Shown one piece after another: positions 47,427 to 56,470 of a stretch of 64,000 nucleotides of DNA (position 1 is its first letter; each line of letters begins with the position of its first letter). The stretch lies in assembly GCA_945898275.1 (NCBI GenBank), contig CAMDHZ010000003.1, positions 1-64,000 on the forward strand, given 5' to 3'. This stretch comes from Chitinophaga pinensis (GTDB lineage Bacteria > Bacteroidota > Bacteroidia > UKL13-3). A program made the position numbers and the translations under genes. Below the pieces are notes generated by a model. That model was not told where the DNA came from, searched no databases, and saw only the letters and a list, made by a program, of their open reading frames with translations.

Positions 47427-48554
47427 TTAGAATTCTAAAATATTATCTACAATGTATTTTTGTTGGGTCTCTAATAAATTACTATGCATAGGTAATGAAA
47501 GCACCTGATTTACCAAATTATTTGATATAGAAAAGTTATCTGTTTCATTATACCAATTTTTATAGGCCCTCTGTTGATGAACACATAAAGGATAATAAAC
47601 CATAGTTGGAATCCCCCTTTCTTTTAGGAATTCTTTTAAAAGGTTTCGATTTGAACCTAATTTGCCGGTTAGTTTTATCGTATATTGATGAAAAACATGG
47701 GTGGAATTATTACCAATAAACGGGCAAATAATATCACCATTGTCTTTTAATAACTCATTATAATAATTCGCAGCCTTTTGCCTTGCCGCTGTATATGAAT
47801 TTAAATGAGGCAATTTGGCTAATAAAATCGAAGCCTGAATAGTATCTAACCTAGAGTTTACGCCTACACAATCATGGTAATATTGCACTTTTTGCCCATG
47901 GTTGCAAATCATTCTTATCTTTTCAGCCAATTCATCACTATTCGTCATTATGGCACCTCCATCACCAAAACAGCCTAAATTCTTACTCGGAAAAAAACTT
48001 GTAGTTCCTATGTCCCCTATACAACCCGCAAAAGCTGTGCTGCCATTTTTAAAAGTATATTGAGCACCTATTGCTTGAGCAGCATCCTCAACTACAAATA
48101 AATAGTACTTTTTTGCAATTAGTAAAATTTCTTCCATATTGGCACATTGGCCAAATAAATGAACAGGAATTATGGCTTTTGTATTCGGGGAGATTTTTGC
48201 TTCAATTTGACATATATCAATACAAAAAGTATCTGGATTTACGTCAACAAGCAGTGGTTTTAAACCTAATAAAGCTACGACTTCTGCAGTTGCGACATAT
48301 GTGAAAGTTGGAATAATAACTTCATCACCAGCTTTTAGCCCTAAAGCCATTAACGCAATCTGTATGGCATCTGTTCCATTGCCACATGAAATAACATGCT
48401 TTACATTTAGAAAAGTGGCAAGCGCAATTTCAAATTCATTAACCTTTTGTCCCTTAATAAATGCTGAAGATTGAATAACTTCAAGAATTGCAGTATCAAT
48501 TTCAGTTTTGATTTTCTCATACTGCGACCTAAGGTCTACCATTTGAATTTTCAT
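47427..48554 (-). CDS. DegT/DnrJ/EryC1 aminotransferase, WbpE-like
   Basis: From the ATG at 48554 the PLP enzyme is 375 aa. The start (IQMVDLRSQYEKIKTEID) and SCGNGTDAIQIALMALG resemble WbpE, which makes the 3-amino group of UDP-GlcNAc3NA. The internal-aldimine lysine is in FFPSKNLGCFGDGG. With the WbpB-like oxidoreductase (50926) and WbpD-like acetyltransferase (50344) it would complete three steps to a diacetamido uronic acid. Its start overlaps the upstream glycosyltransferase stop by four bases. Confidence 0.88.
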   Translation of the reverse strand: MKIQMVDLRSQYEKIKTEIDTAILEVIQSSAFIKGQKVNEFEIALATFLNVKHVISCGNGTDAIQIALMALGLKAGDEVIIPTFTYVATAEVVALLGLKPLLVDVNPDTFCIDICQIEAKISPNTKAIIPVHLFGQCANMEEILLIAKKYYLFVVEDAAQAIGAQYTFKNGSTAFAGCIGDIGTTSFFPSKNLGCFGDGGAIMTNSDELAEKIRMICNHGQKVQYYHDCVGVNSRLDTIQASILLAKLPHLNSYTAARQKAANYYNELLKDNGDIICPFIGNNSTHVFHQYTIKLTGKLGSNRNLLKEFLKERGIPTMVYYPLCVHQQRAYKNWYNETDNFSISNNLVNQVLSLPMHSNLLETQQKYIVDNILEF

Positions 48555-49567
48555 AATATTTGATTCAAGGTATTCAACACTACCATATCTGGGCGCACAT
48601 GAGCATGGTAATAGGCATTGTTGCGCAACATCATACACTTTAAACGAGTTGGATCATCCTTTAATATTTTTATAGCGTCAACCAATTGGTCTTCATTGGA
48701 AAAAGGAAGATAATTTTCATTTGCAACAAACTCTCCTGGTAATTGGTATTTTAACTTTTCTGTAACAATACCACGAGAATGTGAAACAAACTCTGCAAAT
48801 TTCCAACCAATCGATTGATGTAACCCCTCAGTGGCAATACAAATATTCGAAGATTTAATAAGCGATAGAAATGATTTCTTGGTGGTTAGTTTTTTTGACA
48901 AAACTAAGTCTGGGGCAATACTTTTTGTATATTCATCTTCCACTAAACCTCCAATAAAATCATACTTAAATTCTTCCTTACAACGTCTCAAATATCTAAT
49001 TCTACCTTCATTCATTTCTTTACGAGAGGCTTGATAAAAAGAATTAGAAGTATCCTTTGGATCATATAATTTTGCAACAAACAAAACTGATGAATTTTCT
49101 GCCACAAATGGCGGAAATTCTATATCAAATAAATCAGCATAATTATTAGTTCCTTTGCTTAATTTTTTAATCAACCGGTTTAATTTAAAATTAAAATTAT
49201 TGACAGTTTCGAAAGTATTCTCTACTGGAAAATTTAAACCCAATGGAAGAACGGAAAAATTTGATTTTACAAGTTGGTTTAATTCTGGAAGATAACTTCG
49301 TTTGAAGTAATAATCTGGATTAAATGATTTTATAAAATAGTCAAGGTTTTCTTCAATAGTTCCATTTATCCAATTCAAACCATCAAGGGTATCATAAACT
49401 ACTTTTATTTTGTTATTAATTAATACTTCAATAACTGGTTTATTTTTTATTCCTTTAAAAGGAATCCATTCCAAATTCACAATTCTCATTTTGCTTAATA
49501 AATGGAAGCCTTCATAGATTTGTGATAGATGGGCGGAGTTAAGATAGGGGATTTTTACATGAATCAT
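48551..49567 (-). CDS. Probable glycosyltransferase
   Basis: The 338-aa cytoplasmic protein lacks a clear family signature. Its C-terminal half has features of GT-B enzymes: a conserved region CIATEGLHQSIGWKFAEFV, where an acidic residue binds the sugar nucleotide, followed by IVTEKLKYQLPG. It sits between the FkbM methyltransferase and the WbpE-like gene. By position it adds a sugar to the polysaccharide repeat unit. The exact linkage is unknown. Confidence 0.6.
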   Translation of the reverse strand: MIHVKIPYLNSAHLSQIYEGFHLLSKMRIVNLEWIPFKGIKNKPVIEVLINNKIKVVYDTLDGLNWINGTIEENLDYFIKSFNPDYYFKRSYLPELNQLVKSNFSVLPLGLNFPVENTFETVNNFNFKLNRLIKKLSKGTNNYADLFDIEFPPFVAENSSVLFVAKLYDPKDTSNSFYQASRKEMNEGRIRYLRRCKEEFKYDFIGGLVEDEYTKSIAPDLVLSKKLTTKKSFLSLIKSSNICIATEGLHQSIGWKFAEFVSHSRGIVTEKLKYQLPGEFVANENYLPFSNEDQLVDAIKILKDDPTRLKCMMLRNNAYYHAHVRPDMVVLNTLNQIL

Positions 49568-49584
49568 GTTAGAAATAATTCAGA

Positions 49585-50334
49585 TTAATCAATTTCATTG
49601 TTAATTATTATGGTATTTTCACCACTAACTTCATAAGAATAATCCTTTAATGAGTTATTTAACGCAGTAAAAAATGTCTTTGCACATCCAGCAAGCATCC
49701 AATCGTGTAATTCAACAATAATCATTTTTGATCGTTTAAAAATCTCCACATAATCCTTACTAAACAATTGCTTTTCGCTTGATTCTATATCTAACTTTAA
49801 AACATCAATTCGCTTTAAATCATAAATTTGGATAATATCACTTATGGAAATAGCATCAATTGTTCCATTTTGTTCATCCTCTTCAACAATCATCCCCCAC
49901 TTTCCTTGGTCATATTTGTCCAAAACATTCAATTTTGTTTTATGACTCCACAAACCAGAATTTACTAAAAAAACGTTCTCGTATGCCTTTAAATTTTTGC
50001 TTAGTTGAATAAAATTTTCAGAATCAGGCTCGATGCAAATAATTTTAGCATCTGGAAATCGATTCTTTAGCTTAATGGCAAACAAGCCAATATTTGAACC
50101 AGCATCAATTATAACTTTTGGTTCAAACCCAAATTTTAAATTGTATTCATTATACAAAAAAATTTGCTCAAAAACAGCAAAATCACTTGTCCCCAATCTA
50201 AGATTAATAGGATGTTTTATGGAAGGCAATCTAATACTGCCCTTATTACTGAAAAAGACATTTGTAAAAACTTTAAATCCATAAAAAGGGCCAAAGCTTA
50301 AACATAATCTTAACAGAACTATTAACTTTCTCAT
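49585..50334 (-). CDS. FkbM-family methyltransferase
   Basis: The 249-aa protein has an S-adenosylmethionine-binding motif IIDAGSNIGLFAIKL at about residue 75 and the acidic CIEPDSENF strand that follows it. The DVLKLDIESSEKQL motif marks the FkbM family, which methylates hydroxyl groups of sugars and polyketides. In this setting it probably methylates a polysaccharide residue. It follows the acyltransferase gene at 50344 by nine bases. Confidence 0.88.
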   Translation of the reverse strand: MRKLIVLLRLCLSFGPFYGFKVFTNVFFSNKGSIRLPSIKHPINLRLGTSDFAVFEQIFLYNEYNLKFGFEPKVIIDAGSNIGLFAIKLKNRFPDAKIICIEPDSENFIQLSKNLKAYENVFLVNSGLWSHKTKLNVLDKYDQGKWGMIVEEDEQNGTIDAISISDIIQIYDLKRIDVLKLDIESSEKQLFSKDYVEIFKRSKMIIVELHDWMLAGCAKTFFTALNNSLKDYSYEVSGENTIIINNEID

Positions 50335-50343
50335 TGTTTTTTT

Positions 50344-50913
50344 TTACTTTACAAGATTACCATTTATTACGTGATATAACACATCTGTCTCAGGACATTT
50401 AGCAACGTTATTTTCATCAAAAACCAATTTGTGCCCATTTTCAGAAACCCATCCAACTTGCCTACCTGGATTTCCGACCACTAATGCATAATCCTTTACC
50501 TCCTTGGTAACCACAGCACCTGCACCAATCATTGCAAACTTCCCAATTTCAATTCCGCAAATGATAGTAGCATTTGCACCTATACTTGCTCCTTGCCTAA
50601 CTAAAGTCTTTTTAAATTCTTCTTTGCGATTAATAAAGCTGCGAGGATTTATCACATTTGTAAAAACCATTGATGGGCCTAAAAACACATCATCTTCACA
50701 AATCACTCCGGTGTAAATGCTTACATTGTTTTGTACTTTCACATTTCGTCCCAAAATCACATTGGGGCTAACAACTACATTTTGTCCTATGTTGCATTCC
50801 TCGCCAATTTCCGAATTTGCCATAATATGAGAAAAGTGCCAAATCTTGACTCCTTTTCCAATTTTACATGGACCATCAATAATGGCGGTTTCATGGCAGA
50901 AAAACTCGTTCAT
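50344..50913 (-). CDS. Left-handed beta-helix N-acetyltransferase, WbpD-like
   Basis: The 189-aa enzyme consists of hexapeptide repeats (for example IGKGVKIWHFSHI, IGQNVVVSPNVI, VQNNVSIYTGVI). Its length and the motifs TNVINPRSFI and VVGNPGRQVGWVSENG match WbpD/WlbB, which acetylates the 3-amino group of UDP-GlcNAc3NA-uronic acid. It lies next to a WbpB-like oxidoreductase, which strongly supports this role. Confidence 0.88.
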   Translation of the reverse strand: MNEFFCHETAIIDGPCKIGKGVKIWHFSHIMANSEIGEECNIGQNVVVSPNVILGRNVKVQNNVSIYTGVICEDDVFLGPSMVFTNVINPRSFINRKEEFKKTLVRQGASIGANATIICGIEIGKFAMIGAGAVVTKEVKDYALVVGNPGRQVGWVSENGHKLVFDENNVAKCPETDVLYHVINGNLVK

Positions 50914-50925
50914 AAGCTTACTATT

Positions 50926-51939
50926 TTACTTATTTCCAGATTCGTAAATTCTAGATATGATATCAACAACCTTTAGGCCTTCCACTGCATTTGCAGCTAT
51001 TTGCTCGTTACCGTGTAATACCTTTACAATGTTTTCAATCACAAAATGATGGTTTGCTGCACTACCACTAAAAGCCCCATAGTGATTTGCTAAAACTTTT
51101 GTATCAAATTCTGGCAATACATAGTCAGATACATGGCAGTAATCTATTGTATTCATATATTGGCCACCTATTTTAAAACTGCCTTTCTCTCCTATCACAA
51201 CCATGCTACTTTCAAGGTTTTTGTCCCATACAGAAGTTGTATAATTAATAGAGCCCAACCCTCCCCTTTCAAATTCAAAATTTACTAAACCAGTATCTTC
51301 AAAGTCTATCTGATTTACATGTGTTAAATTTGCAAACTTTGCTTGAATATTTTTTATGTCACCAAAAACCCAATAAAGAATATCAATAAAATGCGAAAAT
51401 TGTGTAAATAAGGTGCCGCCGTCCAAGTCTTTAGTGCCGCGCCAACCGCCAGTTTGGTAATATCGTTCATCTCTATTCCAAAAGCAGTTCATGCCCACAT
51501 AAAGTATTCCACCAATCTTTTGAGCATCTACCATTTCTTTCATCCACTTTACCGACGGTGAATATCTGTTTTGCTTTACAATGAAAACTTGCTTCTGATG
51601 AACATTAGCAGTTGTGATTAATTGTTCCCCTTCTTCAACAGAAATGCACATAGGCTTTTCTATTAAAACATGCATTCCATTTTCTATGCAAAACTTAGCT
51701 ATTGAGGCATGTAATCCGTTTGGCAAACAAATGCTTGCGACGGTAGAACTAGATAAATTACCAAGTGATTGTAAGCAATCTTTTAAATTTGTCCAATGCC
51801 TAATGGTGCTTGGCACTTTATTTTCTACCTCAACTACACCCAATAACTCGCAGTTCCTATTTTCTAAAATTAACTGAACATGTCTGTAACCAATATGTCC
51901 ATAACCTATGACAATAAAATTTACCTTTTCTTCTTTCAC
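50926..51939 (-). CDS. Gfo/Idh/MocA oxidoreductase, WbpB-like
   Basis: The 337-aa enzyme has an N-terminal NAD-binding fold (VIGYGHIGYRHVQLI) and the EKPMCISVEEGE motif with the conserved lysine. The GGWRGTKDLDGGTLFTQFSHFIDIL segment in the C-terminal domain is typical of WbpB/WlbA, which oxidises UDP-N-acetylglucosaminuronic acid at C3. It begins with GTG. A TATAATTG box lies just upstream but too close to the start for a normal leader. Confidence 0.88.
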   Translation of the reverse strand: MKEEKVNFIVIGYGHIGYRHVQLILENRNCELLGVVEVENKVPSTIRHWTNLKDCLQSLGNLSSSTVASICLPNGLHASIAKFCIENGMHVLIEKPMCISVEEGEQLITTANVHQKQVFIVKQNRYSPSVKWMKEMVDAQKIGGILYVGMNCFWNRDERYYQTGGWRGTKDLDGGTLFTQFSHFIDILYWVFGDIKNIQAKFANLTHVNQIDFEDTGLVNFEFERGGLGSINYTTSVWDKNLESSMVVIGEKGSFKIGGQYMNTIDYCHVSDYVLPEFDTKVLANHYGAFSGSAANHHFVIENIVKVLHGNEQIAANAVEGLKVVDIISRIYESGNK

Positions 51940-51957
51940 GTATTTCCAATTATAAAC

Positions 51958-51988
51958 AAAAAATCCCGAAACAAGTATGTTTCGGGAT
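51958..51988 (-). terminator. Strong terminator inside the polysaccharide cluster
   Basis: On the minus strand ATCCCGAAAC (51979-51988) pairs perfectly with GTTTCGGGAT (51963-51972), followed by six T residues. It lies 20 bases after the stop of the PglE-like gene. It divides the cluster into two transcription units, or limits expression of the WbpB-WbpE part. Confidence 0.85.
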
Positions 51989-52008
51989 AGATTAAGTTAA
52001 AAATCAAA

Positions 52009-53142
52009 TTAGGCAAAGCATGCCTTAATTGCATTCACCACAGCGTTTAACTCTTGTGTTTCTAGGTTTGATCCAGAAGGCAAACACAATCCATTTTCAA
52101 ATAATTTTTCAGCTACTTTATTTCCATAAAAGGGGGAGTTTTCAAATATAGGTTGCATATGCATTGGCTTCCAAAGCGGTCTACATTCAATATTAAGTTT
52201 TTCTAAGGAAATTCTAATGTCTTCTCTTGTAATTCCATTTGTTTTGCTTGGGTCAACCAAAATACAACTCAACCATCTATTTGAAAAAAATCCATTTGGT
52301 TCAAGCAGAAAACTTACACCTTTTAATTCAGCTAATTCATTTTGGTAAAAAGCATGATTTTCTCTTCGCTTTTGAATACGCGCTGGTAGAACTTCCATTT
52401 GTCCCCTTCCAATACCTGCGCAAATATTACTCATTCTATAATTATACCCAATATGGCTATGCTGATAATGCGGTGCATTGTCTCTGGCCTGAGTGGCTAA
52501 AAATCTTGCTTTAGAAACATGAGCCTCAGTTGAAGAAATCATTGCACCACCGCCAGAGGTAGTTATGATTTTATTCCCATTAAAAGATAACACACCAATC
52601 TCTCCAAAGGTTCCGCATTGTTTTTGGTTTATGCTTGAACCAAGCGCCTCAGCTGCATCTTCAATGATTGGAATCTGAAATTCGTTTGCAACTTTTATAA
52701 TCTCATCCATTTTAGCCGGCATTCCATATAAATGCACGGGAAGAATAGCTTTGGGCTTCTTTCCCTTTTTAAGACGATCCTCAATAGCAATTCTTAATTG
52801 AACTGGACACATGTTCCAAGTTTCATTTTCAGAATCTACGAAAATTGGGGTTGCACCTTGGTAAACAATTGGGTTAGCTGAGGCACTAAAGGTAAAGCTT
52901 TGACAAATCACCTCATCATCATGCCCAACACCTAATAGAATTAATGCCAGATGCAATGCAGAAGTCCCTGAACTCAATGCTGCAGCATAACCGGTTTTGG
53001 TAAATTCTACTATGTCTTTCTCAAATCCATCTACATTTGGACCAAGTGGTGCTATCCAGTTAGTGTCAAAGGCTTCTTTGACAAATTTAAATTCATTACT
53101 CCCCATATGAGGTGAGGAAAGCCAAATTTTTTTATTCTGCAT
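52009..53142 (-). CDS. DegT-family aminotransferase, PglE-like
   Basis: The 377-aa PLP enzyme starts IWLSSPHMGSNEFKFV and FDTNWIAPLGPNVDGFE, which is the hallmark of the aminotransferases that make UDP-4-amino-6-deoxy-GlcNAc (PglE). The cofactor lysine is in LSFNGNKIITTSGGG. It lies next to a PglD-like acetyltransferase with an 11-base overlap and in the same cluster as a PglC-like transferase. The PglF-type dehydratase needed first is not in the window. Confidence 0.9.
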   Translation of the reverse strand: MQNKKIWLSSPHMGSNEFKFVKEAFDTNWIAPLGPNVDGFEKDIVEFTKTGYAAALSSGTSALHLALILLGVGHDDEVICQSFTFSASANPIVYQGATPIFVDSENETWNMCPVQLRIAIEDRLKKGKKPKAILPVHLYGMPAKMDEIIKVANEFQIPIIEDAAEALGSSINQKQCGTFGEIGVLSFNGNKIITTSGGGAMISSTEAHVSKARFLATQARDNAPHYQHSHIGYNYRMSNICAGIGRGQMEVLPARIQKRRENHAFYQNELAELKGVSFLLEPNGFFSNRWLSCILVDPSKTNGITREDIRISLEKLNIECRPLWKPMHMQPIFENSPFYGNKVAEKLFENGLCLPSGSNLETQELNAVVNAIKACFA

Positions 53143-53743
53143 AACTAATCTTTTTTATACAATTTCCAGGTACACCAACTATTACCGAACCTGATTCAAC
53201 ATCTTTTGTAACTACTGCTCCTGCTCCAATTTTACTCCAAGCACCAATTTTTACACCCGGTAAAATCACAGCACCAGTTCCTATCAAAACGCCATCTTCA
53301 ATCACTGCATTTCCAGAAATATGAACACCTGGCATAATAGAAACAAAATTACCAATTTTAACATCATGCCCAATGGTACAAGCTAAATTTATAATCACAA
53401 AATCACCTATTTCAATGTCAATGGTTAGAATATTTCCTTTGCAAACAATATTCCCAGTTCCTAATTGTACCTGATTTAATTGCACATCTGAACTAACAAC
53501 ATTTACGGACTCAGGTAAAATATCCTTAACAATTTTTTTTCTGGTTGCTGGGTCTGCAATAGCAATAGTACATTTTCGGTTTGAACCTAAACTTCTACTT
53601 ACGGGCAGATTATAAATTAATTTTTTATTAGTATAATCATCTATAAAACCTTCGATTTTGTATCTAGCTTCAAAGGTTTGCAATAACGCCCAAACTTCTC
53701 GACCAAACCCACCAGCACCATAAATCCAAATAGGTTCAAACAT
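53132..53743 (-). CDS. Sugar O/N-acetyltransferase, PglD-like
   Basis: The 203-aa protein has an N-terminal Rossmann-like part (WIYGAGGFGREVWALL) and a C-terminal left-handed beta-helix of hexapeptide repeats, the layout of PglD. PglD adds the second acetyl group in di-N-acetylbacillosamine synthesis; the histidine in IGHDVKIGNFVSI corresponds to its catalytic base. A dispersed near-palindrome copy is at 53578-53587. Confidence 0.88.
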   Translation of the reverse strand: MFEPIWIYGAGGFGREVWALLQTFEARYKIEGFIDDYTNKKLIYNLPVSRSLGSNRKCTIAIADPATRKKIVKDILPESVNVVSSDVQLNQVQLGTGNIVCKGNILTIDIEIGDFVIINLACTIGHDVKIGNFVSIMPGVHISGNAVIEDGVLIGTGAVILPGVKIGAWSKIGAGAVVTKDVESGSVIVGVPGNCIKKISYAE

Positions 53744-53746
53744 AAT

Positions 53747-54805
53747 CTATTTTAACAACTCAGATTCTTTCATTAAGATTGGCAAAGAATCAACGTCTCT
53801 AAGGAAAATTAACCCTTCAGTAAACTCATACATTTTAAAGTTCCTATCAAAGGTAGCATCTTGGTCTAATAATCTAATGGTATCCTCGGCAAAGTTGGCC
53901 CCTCCAGCTGCAAAACATTGTGTAAAAGCAACATGCCTTACATTTACTTCAGTAATATAAGGTGTCCCATTTGCGTCTTCTTTAAAATCTACAGTGAAAA
54001 ATCCTTGTGGTTCTATACCGATTTTCTCAAATAAATGGTTCATAGCCATTTCTGCAAGCGCAACCAATTTGGGTTCATTTAACAATCTACCAAAAGAAGT
54101 ATTTCCAGTAATCCCCGAAGGAGAAACTTTGGCCATGATATAATTTACCCTCTCACCACAAGCAGCCCTTAGTAATTTCCCTTTATCATATAAAAGTTTG
54201 CAAGCTAGATTTCTTCCAGGTAAGTAGGTTGAACCTATAAAAGTTTTCACTCCAGGGTTGATTTGAATCCAATTCTTAAGAGAGTCTTCACTATCAATTA
54301 AAAGTGATCCAAGACCGCTTGTGCCGCTGGTACTTCTTACCCAAAAATTGTTCTTTAACTTTTCAAAAATTGGACTTAAATCAACGATAGACCTTTCAAA
54401 CTCGATAGAAACTGGCACTAGACCAAGTGGTTCAAGCATATCTGTCATTCTTGCTTTGTCCACTAAGAGTGCTGCAATTTCTGGATGAGGCAAAAATGCA
54501 GGACAAGGCAATTTACCTTCCATTTGTCTTTTGCTCCATTCCAGTACTTCCAACTCAGGTAGGATCACTGCGTAATCTATTTGATGTTCCTTTACAATTT
54601 TTTCAATAACCTCCCAATAATTAGCATCTGTGCATCTTGGCACAACATAACCCTTGCTAAATAGGTCGGTTTGATATAGCCCAATCGAAAGCGGATTGAT
54701 ATCAGTCGCAATTATTTCGAAGCGCTTATAAAAACTATATTTTTTTAAAGCAATTGCAAAGCTTCTAGGGGTTGGACCACCAACACCGGTCATTAATATT
54801 TTCAT
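53747..54805 (-). CDS. ATP-grasp ligase-like protein
   Basis: The 352-aa protein resembles the carbamoyl-phosphate-synthase-like ATP-grasp group found in polysaccharide clusters. The N-terminal Rossmann-type segment is MTGVGGPTPRSFAIALKK. The ATP-binding region includes WVRSTSGTSGLGSLLID, and metal-binding residues appear in FFTVDFKEDANGTPYITEVN. It may couple an amino acid or similar group to a sugar. It overlaps the acyltransferase gene by four bases (ATGA). Confidence 0.8.
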   Translation of the reverse strand: MKILMTGVGGPTPRSFAIALKKYSFYKRFEIIATDINPLSIGLYQTDLFSKGYVVPRCTDANYWEVIEKIVKEHQIDYAVILPELEVLEWSKRQMEGKLPCPAFLPHPEIAALLVDKARMTDMLEPLGLVPVSIEFERSIVDLSPIFEKLKNNFWVRSTSGTSGLGSLLIDSEDSLKNWIQINPGVKTFIGSTYLPGRNLACKLLYDKGKLLRAACGERVNYIMAKVSPSGITGNTSFGRLLNEPKLVALAEMAMNHLFEKIGIEPQGFFTVDFKEDANGTPYITEVNVRHVAFTQCFAAGGANFAEDTIRLLDQDATFDRNFKMYEFTEGLIFLRDVDSLPILMKESELLK

Positions 54806-55863
54806 TTAAACTCAAACTTAGATTTCAATTTCAAAAAGGGCTCTTCAATCAATTTATAACTAGTAAATGCAAAAATTATAGTTCCAAAAAAAACTATAAA
54901 AAACCCTGGAATTAATTTTGAGGGATAAATTCTGTCCATTAAGTTCATTACTAATAAATGCCAAACATAAATTCCATAACTTATTTTACCAAGAAACTGA
55001 AAGATCAAATTTTCCAATACCCTTTTGACAAATTTGGAATTACCATTATTTAAAGTCCAAATTATTACTCCACCAAACAGCAAACCCCAGAATGTATGTT
55101 TAAATGTTTCTTTTATAATGGTATTTGAGAATATCTCAAGAATTCCAACGCCAAGGACAGCTAATAATATAATAGCCAACAATTTAAATTTAACAAATTT
55201 CCCCAAATAGCCTTTTGATTCCAAAATCGCTATAAATCCTCCAAAAACTAATTGGTCTAACCTTGTAAATGTAAAAACATTGATTTCGAATTCATTTAAC
55301 ACCATAAAGAATCTAAGTACATGTGTAACCAAAATAAACACTAGACTAGTCCAAACTAAGGTATTCAAGTTGCGTTTTAAAGTAAAGTAAACAACTGCAG
55401 GCCAAATTAGATAAAAGTGTTCTTCTACTGCTAATGACCAATAATGTTGGGGTCCTAACATGTCCCAATTAAAAGTCCTTGCGATATTCTGCATATAAGT
55501 TAAATGATATTTAAAACTATACAATGTTTCAAAAAATGAAAATTTTAAATAGTATGAGGTAAAAATTAAAAAACAAAAAAGAGCAAAATAGTACAATGGA
55601 AAAATTCTAAGGGTTCTTCTTATGTAGAAATTTTTAAAGTAGTGTTTATCAGAAGTCGAATTTAAAAGAATTCTTGTAATTACAAAACCTGACAAAACGA
55701 AGAAAAATGAAACACCAGAATGCCCTAAGTTAAACAATTTTATGAGCACTGGGTTTGTTAACCCTCTCGCTTCAGAGAAATAATGTCCTAGAACTACTGC
55801 TAAAGCAGCAAATGCTCTATATGCATCCAATGATTTAAAATATTTTAATTTTTCCATATGCAT
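54802..55863 (-). CDS. Acyltransferase family 3 (OafA-like) membrane protein
   Basis: The 353-aa inner-membrane protein has about ten membrane segments and the family's early motifs LDAYRAFAALAVVLGHYF (with the histidine) and GVSFFFVLSGFVITRIL. Members add acetyl or other acyl groups to lipopolysaccharide, capsule or antibiotics. ATG codons at 55863 and 55857 are both possible starts; the first directly follows the stop codon of the PglC-like gene (TAAATG). Confidence 0.9.
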   Translation of the reverse strand: MHMEKLKYFKSLDAYRAFAALAVVLGHYFSEARGLTNPVLIKLFNLGHSGVSFFFVLSGFVITRILLNSTSDKHYFKNFYIRRTLRIFPLYYFALFCFLIFTSYYLKFSFFETLYSFKYHLTYMQNIARTFNWDMLGPQHYWSLAVEEHFYLIWPAVVYFTLKRNLNTLVWTSLVFILVTHVLRFFMVLNEFEINVFTFTRLDQLVFGGFIAILESKGYLGKFVKFKLLAIILLAVLGVGILEIFSNTIIKETFKHTFWGLLFGGVIIWTLNNGNSKFVKRVLENLIFQFLGKISYGIYVWHLLVMNLMDRIYPSKLIPGFFIVFFGTIIFAFTSYKLIEEPFLKLKSKFEFK

Positions 55864-56469
55864 TTAATTATTTCCATCAAAAGGCATCATAGGTCTTTCG
55901 TTACTTTGATTCACGCCTTCTCGAATGATTACCTTTAAAAATGTTTTCCAAAGTATTTTCAAATCTAAAAAAAAACTCAAATGAGACACATAATAAACAT
56001 CATGCTTAAATTTCTCATGCCAAGGAATTGAATTGCGCCCACTTACCTGAGCCAAGCCAGTTATACCTGGTTTTGCTAAATGGCGTTTACGCTGTTCTTC
56101 TGAATATAATGGTATGTATTTAAACAACAATGGTCTAGGTCCAACTAAACTCATGGAACCTAATAAGACATTAAACAATTGAGGAAGTTCATCGATGGAG
56201 GAACTTCTAATAAATTTACCAAATGGTGTTAAGCGAATATTATCTGGCAACAATTTCCCATTAGGATCCTTTTTGTCATTCATCGACTTAAATTTAATCA
56301 CTTTAAAAGGTTTTTCCTTTTGTCCTGGACGTTCTTGAAAGAAAAAGGGTTTGCCATCATTTAAATAAATAAGTACCACCCAAGTTATCAATATAATTGG
56401 AGAAAGCAATAACAACACCAACAAACTGATTACAATATCTAATACACGCTTTCCAAATAACTTATACAT
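55864..56469 (-). CDS. Initiating sugar-1-phosphate transferase, PglC-like
   Basis: The 201-aa monotopic membrane enzyme has one re-entrant N-terminal helix (about residues 10-35), the FKVIKFKSM motif, the catalytic Asp-Glu pair in SSSIDELPQLFNV, and the LVGPRPLL and PGITGLAQVSGRN motifs. It places the first sugar phosphate on undecaprenyl phosphate to start the repeat unit. Together with PglD- and PglE-like genes it suggests a bacillosamine-type first sugar. Confidence 0.93.
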   Translation of the reverse strand: MYKLFGKRVLDIVISLLVLLLLSPIILITWVVLIYLNDGKPFFFQERPGQKEKPFKVIKFKSMNDKKDPNGKLLPDNIRLTPFGKFIRSSSIDELPQLFNVLLGSMSLVGPRPLLFKYIPLYSEEQRKRHLAKPGITGLAQVSGRNSIPWHEKFKHDVYYVSHLSFFLDLKILWKTFLKVIIREGVNQSNERPMMPFDGNN

Positions 56470-56470
56470 A

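Noticed and set aside
51940-51955. TATAATTG box as promoter of the WbpB-like gene
   Set aside because: It is only about eight bases from the GTG start, and the nearest TTG lies 17 bases upstream, not 19 to 21. It remains possible but is too weak to list.
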